Shown here: positions 8,133 to 16,771 of the stretch, piece by piece
Position numbering within the stretch: the first letter of the stretch is position 1
How the letters are laid out: each line of letters opens with the position of its first letter
From: Oscillospiraceae bacterium
Lineage (GTDB): Bacteria; Bacillota; Clostridia; Oscillospirales; Ruminococcaceae
DNA: 64,000 nt
Assembly (NCBI GenBank): GCA_902363145.1
Contig: CABIZB010000001.1
Location: 868,001-932,000 of the forward strand
Direction of reading: 5' to 3'
Program-made: the position numbers and the translations under genes
The notes under the pieces: model-generated
Databases searched by the model: none
The model's input: the letters and a program-made list of their open reading frames with translations, nothing else
What the model was told of the DNA's origin: nothing

Positions 8133-9644
8133 ATGAGAACTTGCGGCGTTCTTATGCACATTACAAGCCTCCCGTCTCCATACGGAGTGGGAACTCTCGG
8201 CAGCGAGGCATATAAATTCGTTGATTTTCTGAAAAAAGCAGGTCAGACCTACTGGCAGATTCTTCCTGTAGGCCCCACAGGCTTCGGTGACTCTCCTTAC
8301 CAGAGCTACTCGGCTTTTGCGGGAAATCCCATGCTCATCGACATTGACGAGCTTATCAAGGCAGGACTTGTGTCCGAGGACGACAAGGATCTGAAGATAC
8401 TTGCGGAAAAGAAGGAGTTTGCGGACTTCGGTCAGATGTTCTCCTTCAAGCGCCTTATCCTTGCCAAGGCTCATGCTGCCTTTACGGCAAATGCCGACAG
8501 CGAGCAGATGTATCTTTTCGGCAAATTCTGCCGAAAGAATGCCTGGTGGCTGGACGATTATGCGATGTTCATGTCAATGAAGTATTTCTTCAAGCAGGTC
8601 ATGTGGACTGAATGGGCTGACAGCTACCGTCTCAGAGACCCTCAGACCCTTGCAAAATATGCCGAGGAACACGGTGTTGACATTGACTGCTGGAAGTTCA
8701 TGCAGTTTCTCTTCTTCCGTCAATACAAGGATCTGAAAAAATACGCCAACAAGCGTGGAATAAGCATTTACGGCGATATGCCCATCTATGTTTCCATGGA
8801 CTCCTCCGACATCTGGGCAAATCCCGAAATGTTCATGCTCGACAGTGACAGAAAGCCTACAAAGGTGGCAGGCTGCCCTCCTGATGATTTTTCTCCCACA
8901 GGTCAGCTCTGGGGCAATCCCCTTTATGACTGGGACTATATGGACAAGAATAACTATAAGTGGTGGATAAAGCGTGTTCAGTACAGCGCAAAACTGTTTG
9001 ACCTTACCCGTATCGACCATTTCAGGGGATTTGAGAGCTTCTATGCGATTCCTGCCGGCGACAAGACCGCTGAGCACGGCGAATGGCTGCAGGGTCCTTC
9101 AATGAAGCTTTTCAGTGCAATAAAGGCAGATCTTGGCGATGTTAAGCTGGTAGCGGAGGACCTTGGCTTCCTTACCGATGAGGTTAAGGCTATGCTCAAG
9201 GCAGCAGGCTATCCCGGAATGAACGTTCTCGAGTTCGGCTTCGGCGGCGAGGACAGCAGCTATCTTCCCCACAATTATGTTAAAAACAGCGTTGTATATA
9301 TCGGCACTCACGATAATGAGACAGCTCTCGGCTGGTATCTTGCTCAGGACAAGGCAGGAAAGAAGCGTATCAGAAAATATCTTGGACTGGATAAGTCCGC
9401 TTCGGACAGCAAGGTTGTCCGTGAGCTTATCAGATGCGCATACGCAAGCGTATCCGAAAACTGCGTTATCCAGATGCAGGACTGGCTCTGCCTTGACAAT
9501 TCCGCACGTATGAATATCCCCTCCACCATCGGCGGCGGAAACTGGGCTTGGCGCATGGATAAGGACGCCTGCACAAAGGAGCTTGCGAAGGCAATGAAGA
9601 AAATGGCTAAGACCTATTTCCGCAAGGTTCCTAAGGGTGAATGA
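8133..9644 (+). CDS. malQ: 4-alpha-glucanotransferase (amylomaltase), GH77
   Basis: A cytosolic enzyme that transfers maltosyl or longer alpha-1,4-glucan units between maltodextrins during glycogen or starch breakdown. The 503 residues match the bacterial MalQ length. The family N-terminus MHITSLPSPYGVGTLG is present. The GH77 catalytic residues are visible: the nucleophile Asp 295 in LTRIDHFRGF, the acid/base Glu 342 in LVAEDLG, and the stabilising Asp 394 in GTHDNET. It has its own promoter. The next gene begins two bases beyond its stop codon, so the two are probably co-transcribed. Confidence 0.96.
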   Translation: MRTCGVLMHITSLPSPYGVGTLGSEAYKFVDFLKKAGQTYWQILPVGPTGFGDSPYQSYSAFAGNPMLIDIDELIKAGLVSEDDKDLKILAEKKEFADFGQMFSFKRLILAKAHAAFTANADSEQMYLFGKFCRKNAWWLDDYAMFMSMKYFFKQVMWTEWADSYRLRDPQTLAKYAEEHGVDIDCWKFMQFLFFRQYKDLKKYANKRGISIYGDMPIYVSMDSSDIWANPEMFMLDSDRKPTKVAGCPPDDFSPTGQLWGNPLYDWDYMDKNNYKWWIKRVQYSAKLFDLTRIDHFRGFESFYAIPAGDKTAEHGEWLQGPSMKLFSAIKADLGDVKLVAEDLGFLTDEVKAMLKAAGYPGMNVLEFGFGGEDSSYLPHNYVKNSVVYIGTHDNETALGWYLAQDKAGKKRIRKYLGLDKSASDSKVVRELIRCAYASVSENCVIQMQDWLCLDNSARMNIPSTIGGGNWAWRMDKDACTKELAKAMKKMAKTYFRKVPKGE

Positions 9645-9645
9645 T

Positions 9646-10899
9646 ATGAAAAGGCTTACGATGATAGGTGCGGCAGTTCTTTCTGCCGCACTGCTCCTTA
9701 CAGCCTGCGGCGATACAGCTCAGAAAAGCACGGCCACAGATACATCTGCAGTTTCCGAAGCTGTCTCAAAAACTCCCGAAACTCCCGAGAAATTTCAGGC
9801 GGCAATGGTGTCACGCTCACTGTACAGCCTTGGAAATACATCAAGGCTCAAAGCAAAGCTTCGTCAGGCGCAGTCAGGCGAGGATATGACCGTGGCATAC
9901 ATCGGCGGCTCCATTACCCGTGGTGAAACAGCAGGTGCTGAGGGCTGCTATGCAAAGCTTTCCTACAATTACATCGCAGAAAAATACGGCACATGCGATA
10001 ATGTCAAATACGTCAATGCAGGTGTCAGCGGAACTCCCTCGGTGCTGGGAAATCTCAGACTGCAAAAAGACGTGCTGGACTATAACGCCGACATTGTTTT
10101 CGTGGAATTTGCGGTAAACGACGCTCAGGACAATACTCACAAGGAATCCTATGAGTCACTTGTGCGGACAGTTCTCACACAAGAAAATGACCCTGCGGTG
10201 GTGCTTATTTTCAACAGAACAGCAAACGGCTACACCGCTCAGGAATACATGAAAGAGATAGGCGATTATTATTCCCTGCCAATGATATCCGTGGCAGACG
10301 CTCTTACTCCCGAATTTGACGAGGGCAGAATGACATGGGAGGATTACTCAGATGACCAGTCACACCCGAACACCGAGGGTCACAAGCTTCTTTGCAGCTT
10401 TATTGAAAATCTGCTGACGCAAGCCGAAAATGCTCCCGATGAGGAATACACACTCCCGCCTGCATACAGGTTCGGTTATCCGTTTATGGATTCACAGCTT
10501 GTAACTCCCGAAGCTCCCACGGCAGAGCTTATCAGCCTTACCGACACAGGTTCCTTTGAAGCTGTGGAGCAGGGCGCAACTGACTTCCCCACCAGCTGGA
10601 AGCTTTCTGATGGTACTGACCCGCTTAAATTCAAAGCCACCGCAAGCAGCGTATTCTTACTTTTCAAGCGTAATAATTCCGACACAATGGGTTCCTTTGA
10701 GGTCTATATAAACGGCGCAAAGGTCAAGACTATCCACTCCAACCAGAAAGATGGCTGGAACGAGCCTTATTCTGAGCTGGCAATCAAGTTCCAGACCATA
10801 AAGGATATGGATATCGAGATACGTCCCGCAGAGGGCAGCGAGGACAAGAACATAACCATTCTCGGCGTGGCTGTGGCTGCACAGGAATCGACACAATAA
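9646..10899 (+). CDS. SGNH/GDSL-type hydrolase lipoprotein
   Basis: A 417-residue exported lipoprotein with signal peptide MKRLTMIGAAVL and lipobox LTAC, then a low-complexity Ser/Thr linker. An SGNH hydrolase domain follows with block I AYIGGSITRG, block II NAGVSGT, block III EFAVNDA and block V DQSHPNTEGH. The last 130 residues (after about 285) look like a beta-rich accessory domain, perhaps carbohydrate binding. Such enzymes often deacetylate plant polysaccharides, but the substrate cannot be read here. The ATG at 9646 is preferred to a GTG at 9637 because it places the lipoprotein signal correctly. It is probably co-transcribed with malQ. Confidence 0.85.
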   Translation: MKRLTMIGAAVLSAALLLTACGDTAQKSTATDTSAVSEAVSKTPETPEKFQAAMVSRSLYSLGNTSRLKAKLRQAQSGEDMTVAYIGGSITRGETAGAEGCYAKLSYNYIAEKYGTCDNVKYVNAGVSGTPSVLGNLRLQKDVLDYNADIVFVEFAVNDAQDNTHKESYESLVRTVLTQENDPAVVLIFNRTANGYTAQEYMKEIGDYYSLPMISVADALTPEFDEGRMTWEDYSDDQSHPNTEGHKLLCSFIENLLTQAENAPDEEYTLPPAYRFGYPFMDSQLVTPEAPTAELISLTDTGSFEAVEQGATDFPTSWKLSDGTDPLKFKATASSVFLLFKRNNSDTMGSFEVYINGAKVKTIHSNQKDGWNEPYSELAIKFQTIKDMDIEIRPAEGSEDKNITILGVAVAAQESTQ

Positions 10900-10920
10900 T
10901 TTATACTCTATAGGCAAAAG

Positions 10921-10957
10921 AAAAAGCGTTCATTCTCAATGAGTGAACGCTTTTATT
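10921..10957. terminator. Bidirectional terminator between the SGNH lipoprotein gene and hisE
   Basis: AAAAGCGTTCA and TGAACGCTTTT form an 11-bp stem with T-runs in both directions, so it ends both the malQ unit and the his operon. Confidence 0.88.
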
Positions 10958-10972
10958 TATATTTGGGTTTTA

Positions 10973-11311
10973 TCAGCTGTTTTTATCGGTGGTGTGGAAC
11001 TGCTTTAGGTTGCCTATCTTCTCGTTTCTCTCGTCAAGAACCTTCTCAACGTCGGACCATTCAAGTCCCTGATTAACGGCAAGCACCATTACATGATAAA
11101 GCAGATCGTTTATCTCGTTTTTAAGCTCCTCATTGTCACCGTTCTTTGCGGCAATAATAGTCTCGGCAGCCTCTTCGCCAACCTTCTTGCAGATCTTGTC
11201 AACGCCCTTTTCGTAAAGGTAGCAGGTGTATGATTTTTCGGGAGCATTGCCCTCGTCAAATGCTTTCTTGCGGAGCTTCAATACTTCAAATATTTCCTGA
11301 TATACGGTCAT
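10973..11311 (-). CDS. hisE: Phosphoribosyl-ATP diphosphatase
   Basis: Second step of histidine synthesis: removes pyrophosphate from PR-ATP. The 112-residue all-alpha MazG-like protein shows EKSYTCYLYEKGVDKICKK and the metal-binding EEAAE plus NEINDLLYH acidic motifs. An ATG seven codons upstream has no ribosome site and lies inside hisI. The ATG at 11311 follows the hisI stop by one base with a GAGAGAAG site. It is the last gene of the operon. HisE is separate from HisI here, unlike the fused form of enterics. Confidence 0.95.
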   Translation of the reverse strand: MTVYQEIFEVLKLRKKAFDEGNAPEKSYTCYLYEKGVDKICKKVGEEAAETIIAAKNGDNEELKNEINDLLYHVMVLAVNQGLEWSDVEKVLDERNEKIGNLKQFHTTDKNS

Positions 11312-11312
11312 T

Positions 11313-11729
11313 TTACTTCTCTCTTTCCTCATTTAAATTTATGAGCTTCATTGTATCCATATCAAGCTCACGGTAATAGCAGTTGTTGGGAATGCCCTTA
11401 TAGCTTGTGTGGCAGATGTTTCCCTTGTCGGGAGTTGCCATGAACACCAGCGAATTCTGCTCACAATTTACAAATATCCTGTGAAGAGTAAAGGTGTTGC
11501 CCGACTCCTGCCCCTTGAACCAGAGTTTATTGCGGGAGGTGCTCCACAGCACTACCTTTTTCAGCCTGATAGATTCCTCCAGTGCCTGCTTGTTTATGTA
11601 TGCGATAAGAATAACCTCTTTTGTATCCATATTCTGCACCGCTACGGGGATAACGTGATTTTCACGAGACATATCGCTGAGCTTGTTCCAGTCCAGCATA
11701 AGCTCGTTTGTTTCCTCAATAAGTCCCAT
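11313..11729 (-). CDS. hisI: Phosphoribosyl-AMP cyclohydrolase
   Basis: Third step of histidine synthesis: opens the purine ring of PR-AMP. The 138-residue protein has the core WSTSRNKLWFKGQESGNTF. The region that usually reads DCDxD before the zinc site is VNCEQNS here, and the Cys ligands appear as NCE, ICHTS and NNCYY with a longer insert. So one Mg-binding acidic triad is replaced; I believe this is a recurrent variant in Clostridia rather than a broken enzyme. It lies between hisF and hisE with short spacing. Confidence 0.93.
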   Translation of the reverse strand: MGLIEETNELMLDWNKLSDMSRENHVIPVAVQNMDTKEVILIAYINKQALEESIRLKKVVLWSTSRNKLWFKGQESGNTFTLHRIFVNCEQNSLVFMATPDKGNICHTSYKGIPNNCYYRELDMDTMKLINLNEEREK

Positions 11730-11746
11730 TTATGCTATCCTTTCGG

Positions 11747-12508
11747 TCATATTATTCTTACGGGGATATTATGGCGTTTAAGCTCTGCCTTGACTTCCCC
11801 GACAGTAAGCTCTCTGTAGTGGAAAAGTGATGCGGCAAGGGCTGCGGTAGCTCCTGTTTTCTCAAACACCTCGGGGAAGTCGGAAAGCTTTCCTGCGCCG
11901 CCGCTGGCAATAACAGGGATAGACACATTATCACACACAGCTTTCAGCATATCAATGTCAAAACCTGCCTTGGTTCCGTCAGCGTCAATGGAGTTAAGGC
12001 AGATCTCTCCAGCGCCCAGCTCTTCTATGCGCCTTACCCAGTCGATAAGGTCAATGCCCATATCCACACGGCCGCCGTTAATATAAACAGTCCACTTATG
12101 GTCGCCTATCTTCTTTGCGTCAATGCCAACGCATATGCACTGGCTGCCGAAAATATCTGCGCCGTCCTTGATAAGCTGAGGATTTTTCACAGCCTGGGAA
12201 TTGACGGACACCTTGTCAGCGCCAGCTCTCAGAATATCCCTGATATCATCAACGCTCTTTATCCCGCCGCCAACGGTGAGAGGAACGAAAACCTTTTTCG
12301 CAGTTTCACGTACTACGTCAAGGAACACTCCCCTGCCCTCGTATGAAGCGGTGATATCGTAAAATACTATCTCATCGGCACCCTGTCTGTTGTATTCCTC
12401 GGCACATTCAACGGGGTCGCCCACGTCCTTTATGCCCTCAAACTTTATTCCCTTCACTACCTTACCATCACGGACATCAAGGCAGGGTATTATTCTTTTA
12501 GCAAGCAT
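11747..12508 (-). CDS. hisF: Imidazole glycerol phosphate synthase, cyclase subunit
   Basis: Forms IGP and AICAR from PRFAR using ammonia made by HisH. The 253-residue TIM barrel starts [20 protein letters not shown], with the catalytic Asp in CLDV and the second Asp in [12 protein letters not shown]. It is clearly HisF rather than HisA. It follows hisH directly; hisA, normally between them, is not present. Confidence 0.97.
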   Translation of the reverse strand: MLAKRIIPCLDVRDGKVVKGIKFEGIKDVGDPVECAEEYNRQGADEIVFYDITASYEGRGVFLDVVRETAKKVFVPLTVGGGIKSVDDIRDILRAGADKVSVNSQAVKNPQLIKDGADIFGSQCICVGIDAKKIGDHKWTVYINGGRVDMGIDLIDWVRRIEELGAGEICLNSIDADGTKAGFDIDMLKAVCDNVSIPVIASGGAGKLSDFPEVFEKTGATAALAASLFHYRELTVGEVKAELKRHNIPVRII

Positions 12509-12531
12509 ATCAAACCTTCCTTTCGTTCGTA

Positions 12532-13134
12532 TCAGGCAAGCTCAGCAAAGTTTCTGAGCATCTGCAGTCCCACTTCTCCGCTCTTTTCGGGGTGGAACTG
12601 TGCGCCGTAAACATATGCTCCGTCATGAACGAGAGCGGTTATTTTTCCGCCGTAATCACAGTATGCGGAAACATTTGCATCATCGCACACAGCGGCATAG
12701 GAGTGGACGAAGTAAACATAAGGGTGCTCCGGAAGTCCTTTCAGAATGGGGCAGTCCCTGTTTATCTCCAGCTCGTTCCAGCCCATGTGTGGGATTATCA
12801 TATCCTTACGGTCTATCTTCTCGACCTTTCCGCCGATAAGCCTCAGACCGTCAGTCTCTTCAAACTCATAGCCCTTGTCAAATATGAGCTGCATACCGAG
12901 GCAGATACCGAGAAATGGCTTTTTTCTTGCCTCTTCCCTGATGGTATCCACCAGACCGCTGTCACGGAGCATTTTCATTGCCCATGGGAAAGCGCCCACT
13001 CCGGGGAGAATGATCTCGTCTGCTGCGCATATCTCATTCTTATCAGCTGTAAGCTTGTTTTCAACGCCCAGATAATCAAGGGCGTTTTTCACGCTGAAAA
13101 TATTTCCTGCGCCGTAATCAATGATAGCTATCAT
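12532..13134 (-). CDS. hisH: Imidazole glycerol phosphate synthase, glutaminase subunit
   Basis: A class-I glutamine amidotransferase that feeds ammonia to HisF. The 200-residue protein has the nucleophile Cys in [12 protein letters not shown] and the His-Glu pair in QFHPEKSG, so the triad is complete. The start codon abuts the hisB stop (TAA then ATG), indicating translational coupling. Confidence 0.97.
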   Translation of the reverse strand: MIAIIDYGAGNIFSVKNALDYLGVENKLTADKNEICAADEIILPGVGAFPWAMKMLRDSGLVDTIREEARKKPFLGICLGMQLIFDKGYEFEETDGLRLIGGKVEKIDRKDMIIPHMGWNELEINRDCPILKGLPEHPYVYFVHSYAAVCDDANVSAYCDYGGKITALVHDGAYVYGAQFHPEKSGEVGLQMLRNFAELA

Positions 13135-13713
13135 TTACAACACTCCTTTTGTGGAAAGCACCTCGCCGCCGTTTATAACAAGAGCTGCTTTAAGTGCGTG
13201 CGCCAGTGCCTTGAACATTGCCTCGTTCTTGTGATGGTCATTGGAGCCGTAGGGGCATTTAAGGTGAAGCGTGATTCCTGCATTAAACGCAAAGGCTCTC
13301 ATGAACTCTTCGGTAAGGCAGTTATCGAATTCGCCTGTTCTGGGGTCATTGAAGCTGCATTCAAAAACAAGGAAAGGTCTGTTGCTGATATCAAGGCAGC
13401 AGAACCCAAGGCTCTCGTCCATGGGGATAAAGCTTGTTCCATACCTTGCAATGCCCTTCATATCGCCCACAGCCTGCTTGAATGCCATACCAAGCACAAT
13501 ACCTGTGTCCTCAACGGAATGATGACCGTCAACATAAAGGTCGCCTTTGACCGAAACGTCCATATCAAAGCCACCGTGAACACACAGAGCAGTGAGCATA
13601 TGGTCAAAAAATCCTATTCCCGTATCAATGTTATGAACGCCCTTTCCGTCAAGGTCAAGCTTAACGGTAATCTGGGTCTCCTTTGTATTTCTTGTTATTT
13701 CGGCAATGCGCAT
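13135..13713 (-). CDS. hisB: Imidazoleglycerol-phosphate dehydratase
   Basis: Dehydrates IGP to imidazole acetol phosphate. The 192-residue protein is the monofunctional form without the phosphatase domain seen in enterics. The Mn-binding motifs are visible: GFFDHML, DGHHSVEDTG and NDHHKNEAMFKALAHAL. Histidinol-phosphate phosphatase must therefore be encoded elsewhere. A likely kind of candidate (PHP or HAD family) is not obvious within the operon. Confidence 0.97.
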   Translation of the reverse strand: MRIAEITRNTKETQITVKLDLDGKGVHNIDTGIGFFDHMLTALCVHGGFDMDVSVKGDLYVDGHHSVEDTGIVLGMAFKQAVGDMKGIARYGTSFIPMDESLGFCCLDISNRPFLVFECSFNDPRTGEFDNCLTEEFMRAFAFNAGITLHLKCPYGSNDHHKNEAMFKALAHALKAALVINGGEVLSTKGVL

Positions 13714-13731
13714 ATGATTTTTCCTTTCGTA

Positions 13732-14790
13732 TCAAAGCTGCGGAAGAATTTCCCTGAGTGCTGCCAGAAACAGCTTGTTTTCACTTTCCGTTCCCGCTGT
13801 TATCCTGAGATAGCTTCCCATATAGCGGACGGCGATGCTTCTTTCCAGAAGCTTATCATAGATCTCCTTTGCCTTTGATGTTTTCACAAAAACAAAGTTT
13901 GTCACCGAATCGTACACCTTTTCAATATAGGTGCAGTTTTCAGCCAGTTCAAGAAGAGACCTTCTCAGCTGCTTTCTGCTCTCTATTATCTCAGCGGTGT
14001 ATTCATTTATAAGCGATTTGTGCCTGAATATCTCGCAGGCAACTGCCTGAGTTACGGAATTTACATTGTAGGGCGACTTCACCGCTTTAAGAGCGTTTGT
14101 GATACCCTCGTCCGCAACGGCAAAGCCAAGTCTCAGGGCTGCCATTCCCATGCTCTTTGAACAGGTTTTCAGCACAATAAGATTATCGTACTTATCCACC
14201 TGATCCAGCACGCTTTCTCCCCAGAAATCCATATATGCTTCATCAATTACAACAAGACAGAAAACGTTCTTTATGAGCTTGATGATATCATTGCGTGAAA
14301 CTCCCAGCGATGTTGGGTTGCAGGGATTTGAGAAGATGACCGCCTTAACATTGTTATTGTTGCAGCAGTCGATGACCTTTTGGATATCAACAGTCAGGTC
14401 GTCCTCTTTGTGCAGAGCCTTTATTTTCAGCTCATCAACATAGCCGTAAAAGGCATACATTGAAAAGTCGGGAGAAAGGGTGAGAACTGTGTCACCCTTT
14501 TCCAAGAACGCTCCAAGAATAACGCTTATCAGCTCGTCCGAACCGTTTCCTGCGGTGCATTTTTCGGGAGAAATGCCGTAAAAATCGGCAAAGCCCTTTG
14601 TTACAAGCTCCGCTGCGGAATCGGGATAGCGGTTGAAGTCGATATTGCGGACAGCATCGGCAATAACATCGCCAAGCTTGTCCCCGATATTGAAGCAAGA
14701 CTCATTTGCGTCAAGTCTGACTGCATAATTTTCATTTATGGGAGAATAAGGCTCAATGCCCTTAAGCTTTTTGTTAAGCTCGTATGCCAT
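13732..14790 (-). CDS. hisC: Histidinol-phosphate aminotransferase
   Basis: A PLP-dependent class-I/II aminotransferase that converts imidazole acetol phosphate to histidinol phosphate with glutamate. The 352 residues show RLDANESCF at the N-terminus, AGNGSDELI for cofactor phosphate contact, SNPCNPTS, the PLP-ring Asp in VVIDEAYMDF, and the Schiff-base Lys in TCSKSMGMAALRLGF. It sits between hisD and hisB with spacers under 25 bases. Confidence 0.96.
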   Translation of the reverse strand: MAYELNKKLKGIEPYSPINENYAVRLDANESCFNIGDKLGDVIADAVRNIDFNRYPDSAAELVTKGFADFYGISPEKCTAGNGSDELISVILGAFLEKGDTVLTLSPDFSMYAFYGYVDELKIKALHKEDDLTVDIQKVIDCCNNNNVKAVIFSNPCNPTSLGVSRNDIIKLIKNVFCLVVIDEAYMDFWGESVLDQVDKYDNLIVLKTCSKSMGMAALRLGFAVADEGITNALKAVKSPYNVNSVTQAVACEIFRHKSLINEYTAEIIESRKQLRRSLLELAENCTYIEKVYDSVTNFVFVKTSKAKEIYDKLLERSIAVRYMGSYLRITAGTESENKLFLAALREILPQL

Positions 14791-14810
14791 TTAAAACAAT
14801 CCTTTCAGAA

Positions 14811-16100
14811 TTACTTGTCAAATCTAATCTTAATGGCATGAGCATGGGCGGTAAGACCTTCCTTTTCAGCGATGCAAACAATATCGTCCTTTGCATCAAG
14901 AAGAGCCTGCTCAGTATAGTAAATGAACTGAGAACGCTTTACAAAGCTGTTTACGGACAGAGGCGAGAAAAATCTTGCAGTTCCGCTGGTGGGAAGAACG
15001 TGGTTGGGGCCTGCAAAATAGTCGCCGAGAGGCTCGGGGCTGTAGCGGCCCATAAATACGGAGCCTACATTGTCAAGCTTTCCAAGGTATCTCATAGGAT
15101 CCTCTACCTGAATTTCAAGATGCTCGGGAGCAAGGGCGTTTGCCAGCTCAAGTGCACAGTCAACGCAGTCGGTAACGATTATTGCGCCGTAATTGTCGAT
15201 GGAAGAACGGATAATATCCTTTCTTTCAAGGGACTGCATCTGCTTTTCAAGCTCAGCGGAGGTCTCGTCAGCTATCTTTTCACTGGTTGTGATAAGGATT
15301 GCGGAAGCAAGCTTATCATGCTCAGCCTGAGACATAAGGTCGGCAGCAAGGAACTTGGGGTCAGCGGATTCATCTGCAACTATAAGTATCTCGCTGGGGC
15401 CTGCGATCATATCAATATCGACCTTGCCGTAAAGAAGCTTCTTTGCGGTGGCAACAAAAATGTTGCCGGGGCCTACTATCTTGTCAACTCTGGGAATAGT
15501 CTCTGTGCCGTATGCAAGAGCAGCAATAGCCTGCGCTCCGCCGCACATGAACACCCTGTCAACGCCTACAACAGCAGCCGCAGCAAGGATATCGGGATTG
15601 GGCTTGCCGTCCTTGCCTGGAGGTGTTACCATGATTATCTCCTTAACGCCTGCGATCTTTGCGGGAATAGCGTTCATAAGAACGGAGGAGGGATATGCTG
15701 CTGTGCCACCCGGAACGTAGAGACCTACTCTCTCCAGACCTCTTACACGCTGACCAAGAATGCAGCCGTTGGACTTTGCATCAATGAAGCTCTGCTCCTT
15801 CTGTCTGTGGTGGAACTCAGCAATGTTCTCCATTGCGTCCAGAAGCGCATTTACGAAATCCTCGTCTGCTTCGTCAAGTGCATCGTGGATAACATCAAGG
15901 GGAACTTCATAATATTCGGGGAGCTTGCCGTCAAACTTCAGGGTATATTCGTTTACAGCCTTGTCTCCGTTTTCCTTAACATTGTCGATGATGTCCGAAA
16001 CTATTTCGGATATCTTCTTGTCGGTCTCGCCGTTGCGCTTTTCAACTTCCTTTAAGAAAGCGACTTCGGAAGTACCGTCTGCAATAATTTTTCTTATCAT
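14811..16100 (-). CDS. hisD: Histidinol dehydrogenase
   Basis: Catalyses the last two NAD-dependent oxidations from histidinol to histidine. It is a 429-residue, full-length member with YVPGGTAAYPSS, GGAQAIAALAYGTE, VGPGNIFVATAK and the zinc-site region QAEHD. The conserved EHLEIQ and GPNHVLPT motifs close the active site. It is the third gene of the operon, 14 bases downstream of hisG. Confidence 0.97.
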   Translation of the reverse strand: MIRKIIADGTSEVAFLKEVEKRNGETDKKISEIVSDIIDNVKENGDKAVNEYTLKFDGKLPEYYEVPLDVIHDALDEADEDFVNALLDAMENIAEFHHRQKEQSFIDAKSNGCILGQRVRGLERVGLYVPGGTAAYPSSVLMNAIPAKIAGVKEIIMVTPPGKDGKPNPDILAAAAVVGVDRVFMCGGAQAIAALAYGTETIPRVDKIVGPGNIFVATAKKLLYGKVDIDMIAGPSEILIVADESADPKFLAADLMSQAEHDKLASAILITTSEKIADETSAELEKQMQSLERKDIIRSSIDNYGAIIVTDCVDCALELANALAPEHLEIQVEDPMRYLGKLDNVGSVFMGRYSPEPLGDYFAGPNHVLPTSGTARFFSPLSVNSFVKRSQFIYYTEQALLDAKDDIVCIAEKEGLTAHAHAIKIRFDK

Positions 16101-16114
16101 GACAAAACTCCTTA

Positions 16115-16753
16115 TCAGATGTTGGCTTCAATAGCCGATATAAGCTTTTCTATCTCATTCTTGCGCAGCTTCAGGCTTACCATGTTGGCAATAAGGCGTG
16201 CGGAAATGGGACAGATATATTCATATACCTCAAGGCCGTTTTCCTTGAGAGTTGTTCCTGTTTCAACGATATCAACGATAGCGTGGGAAAGTCCCAGCAG
16301 AGGCGCCAGTTCAACGCTTCCCTCTATCTTAACGATATCAACGTCCATATTCTTCTTTTCAAAGAATGTTCTTGCAACGTTGGGGTACTTTGTGGCGATA
16401 GTTCTTACGTGAGTACCCTCATAGAAGTTCTCGCCTTTTTTGCCTGCAAGAGCAAAGCGGCACTTGCCGAAGCCAAGGTCGGAAAGCTCAAAGAACTTGC
16501 CGCTCATTTCTATGATAGTATCCTTGCCTACAACGCCAAGGTCGCACACGCCGTTTTCAACGTAGGTAATAACGTCCGCTGCCTTTGCAAGGACAACTTC
16601 GATATCGTCTCCCACGGGGAGAATGAGCTTTCTGCCCTTTTCATGGACAGCTGTGCAGTCGTAGCCAAGCTTTTCAAGCAGTGCCACGGTATCCTTTTCC
16701 AGTCTGCCCTTTGTGAGAGCTATTCTCAGGGGTCTTGATATATTGCTGTTCAT
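16115..16753 (-). CDS. hisG: ATP phosphoribosyltransferase, short-form catalytic subunit
   Basis: First committed step: joins ATP and PRPP. The 212 residues lack the C-terminal regulatory domain of the long form, so activity and histidine feedback need HisZ, encoded just upstream. Recognisable parts are RIALTKGRLEKDTVALLEKLG, DLGVVGKDTIIE and the PRPP loop region VDIVETGTTLKENGL. Pairing with hisZ is consistent. Confidence 0.97.
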   Translation of the reverse strand: MNSNISRPLRIALTKGRLEKDTVALLEKLGYDCTAVHEKGRKLILPVGDDIEVVLAKAADVITYVENGVCDLGVVGKDTIIEMSGKFFELSDLGFGKCRFALAGKKGENFYEGTHVRTIATKYPNVARTFFEKKNMDVDIVKIEGSVELAPLLGLSHAIVDIVETGTTLKENGLEVYEYICPISARLIANMVSLKLRKNEIEKLISAIEANI

Positions 16754-16771
16754 ATCTGAAGTTCTCCTTTA

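Noticed and set aside
12592..13878. 428-codon plus-strand ORF across hisH, hisB and hisC
   Set aside because: Antisense to three conserved enzymes; similar shadows occur opposite hisD and polC.
14784..16055. 423-codon plus-strand ORF opposite hisD
   Set aside because: No start signals, Cys-rich translation, fully antisense to hisD.
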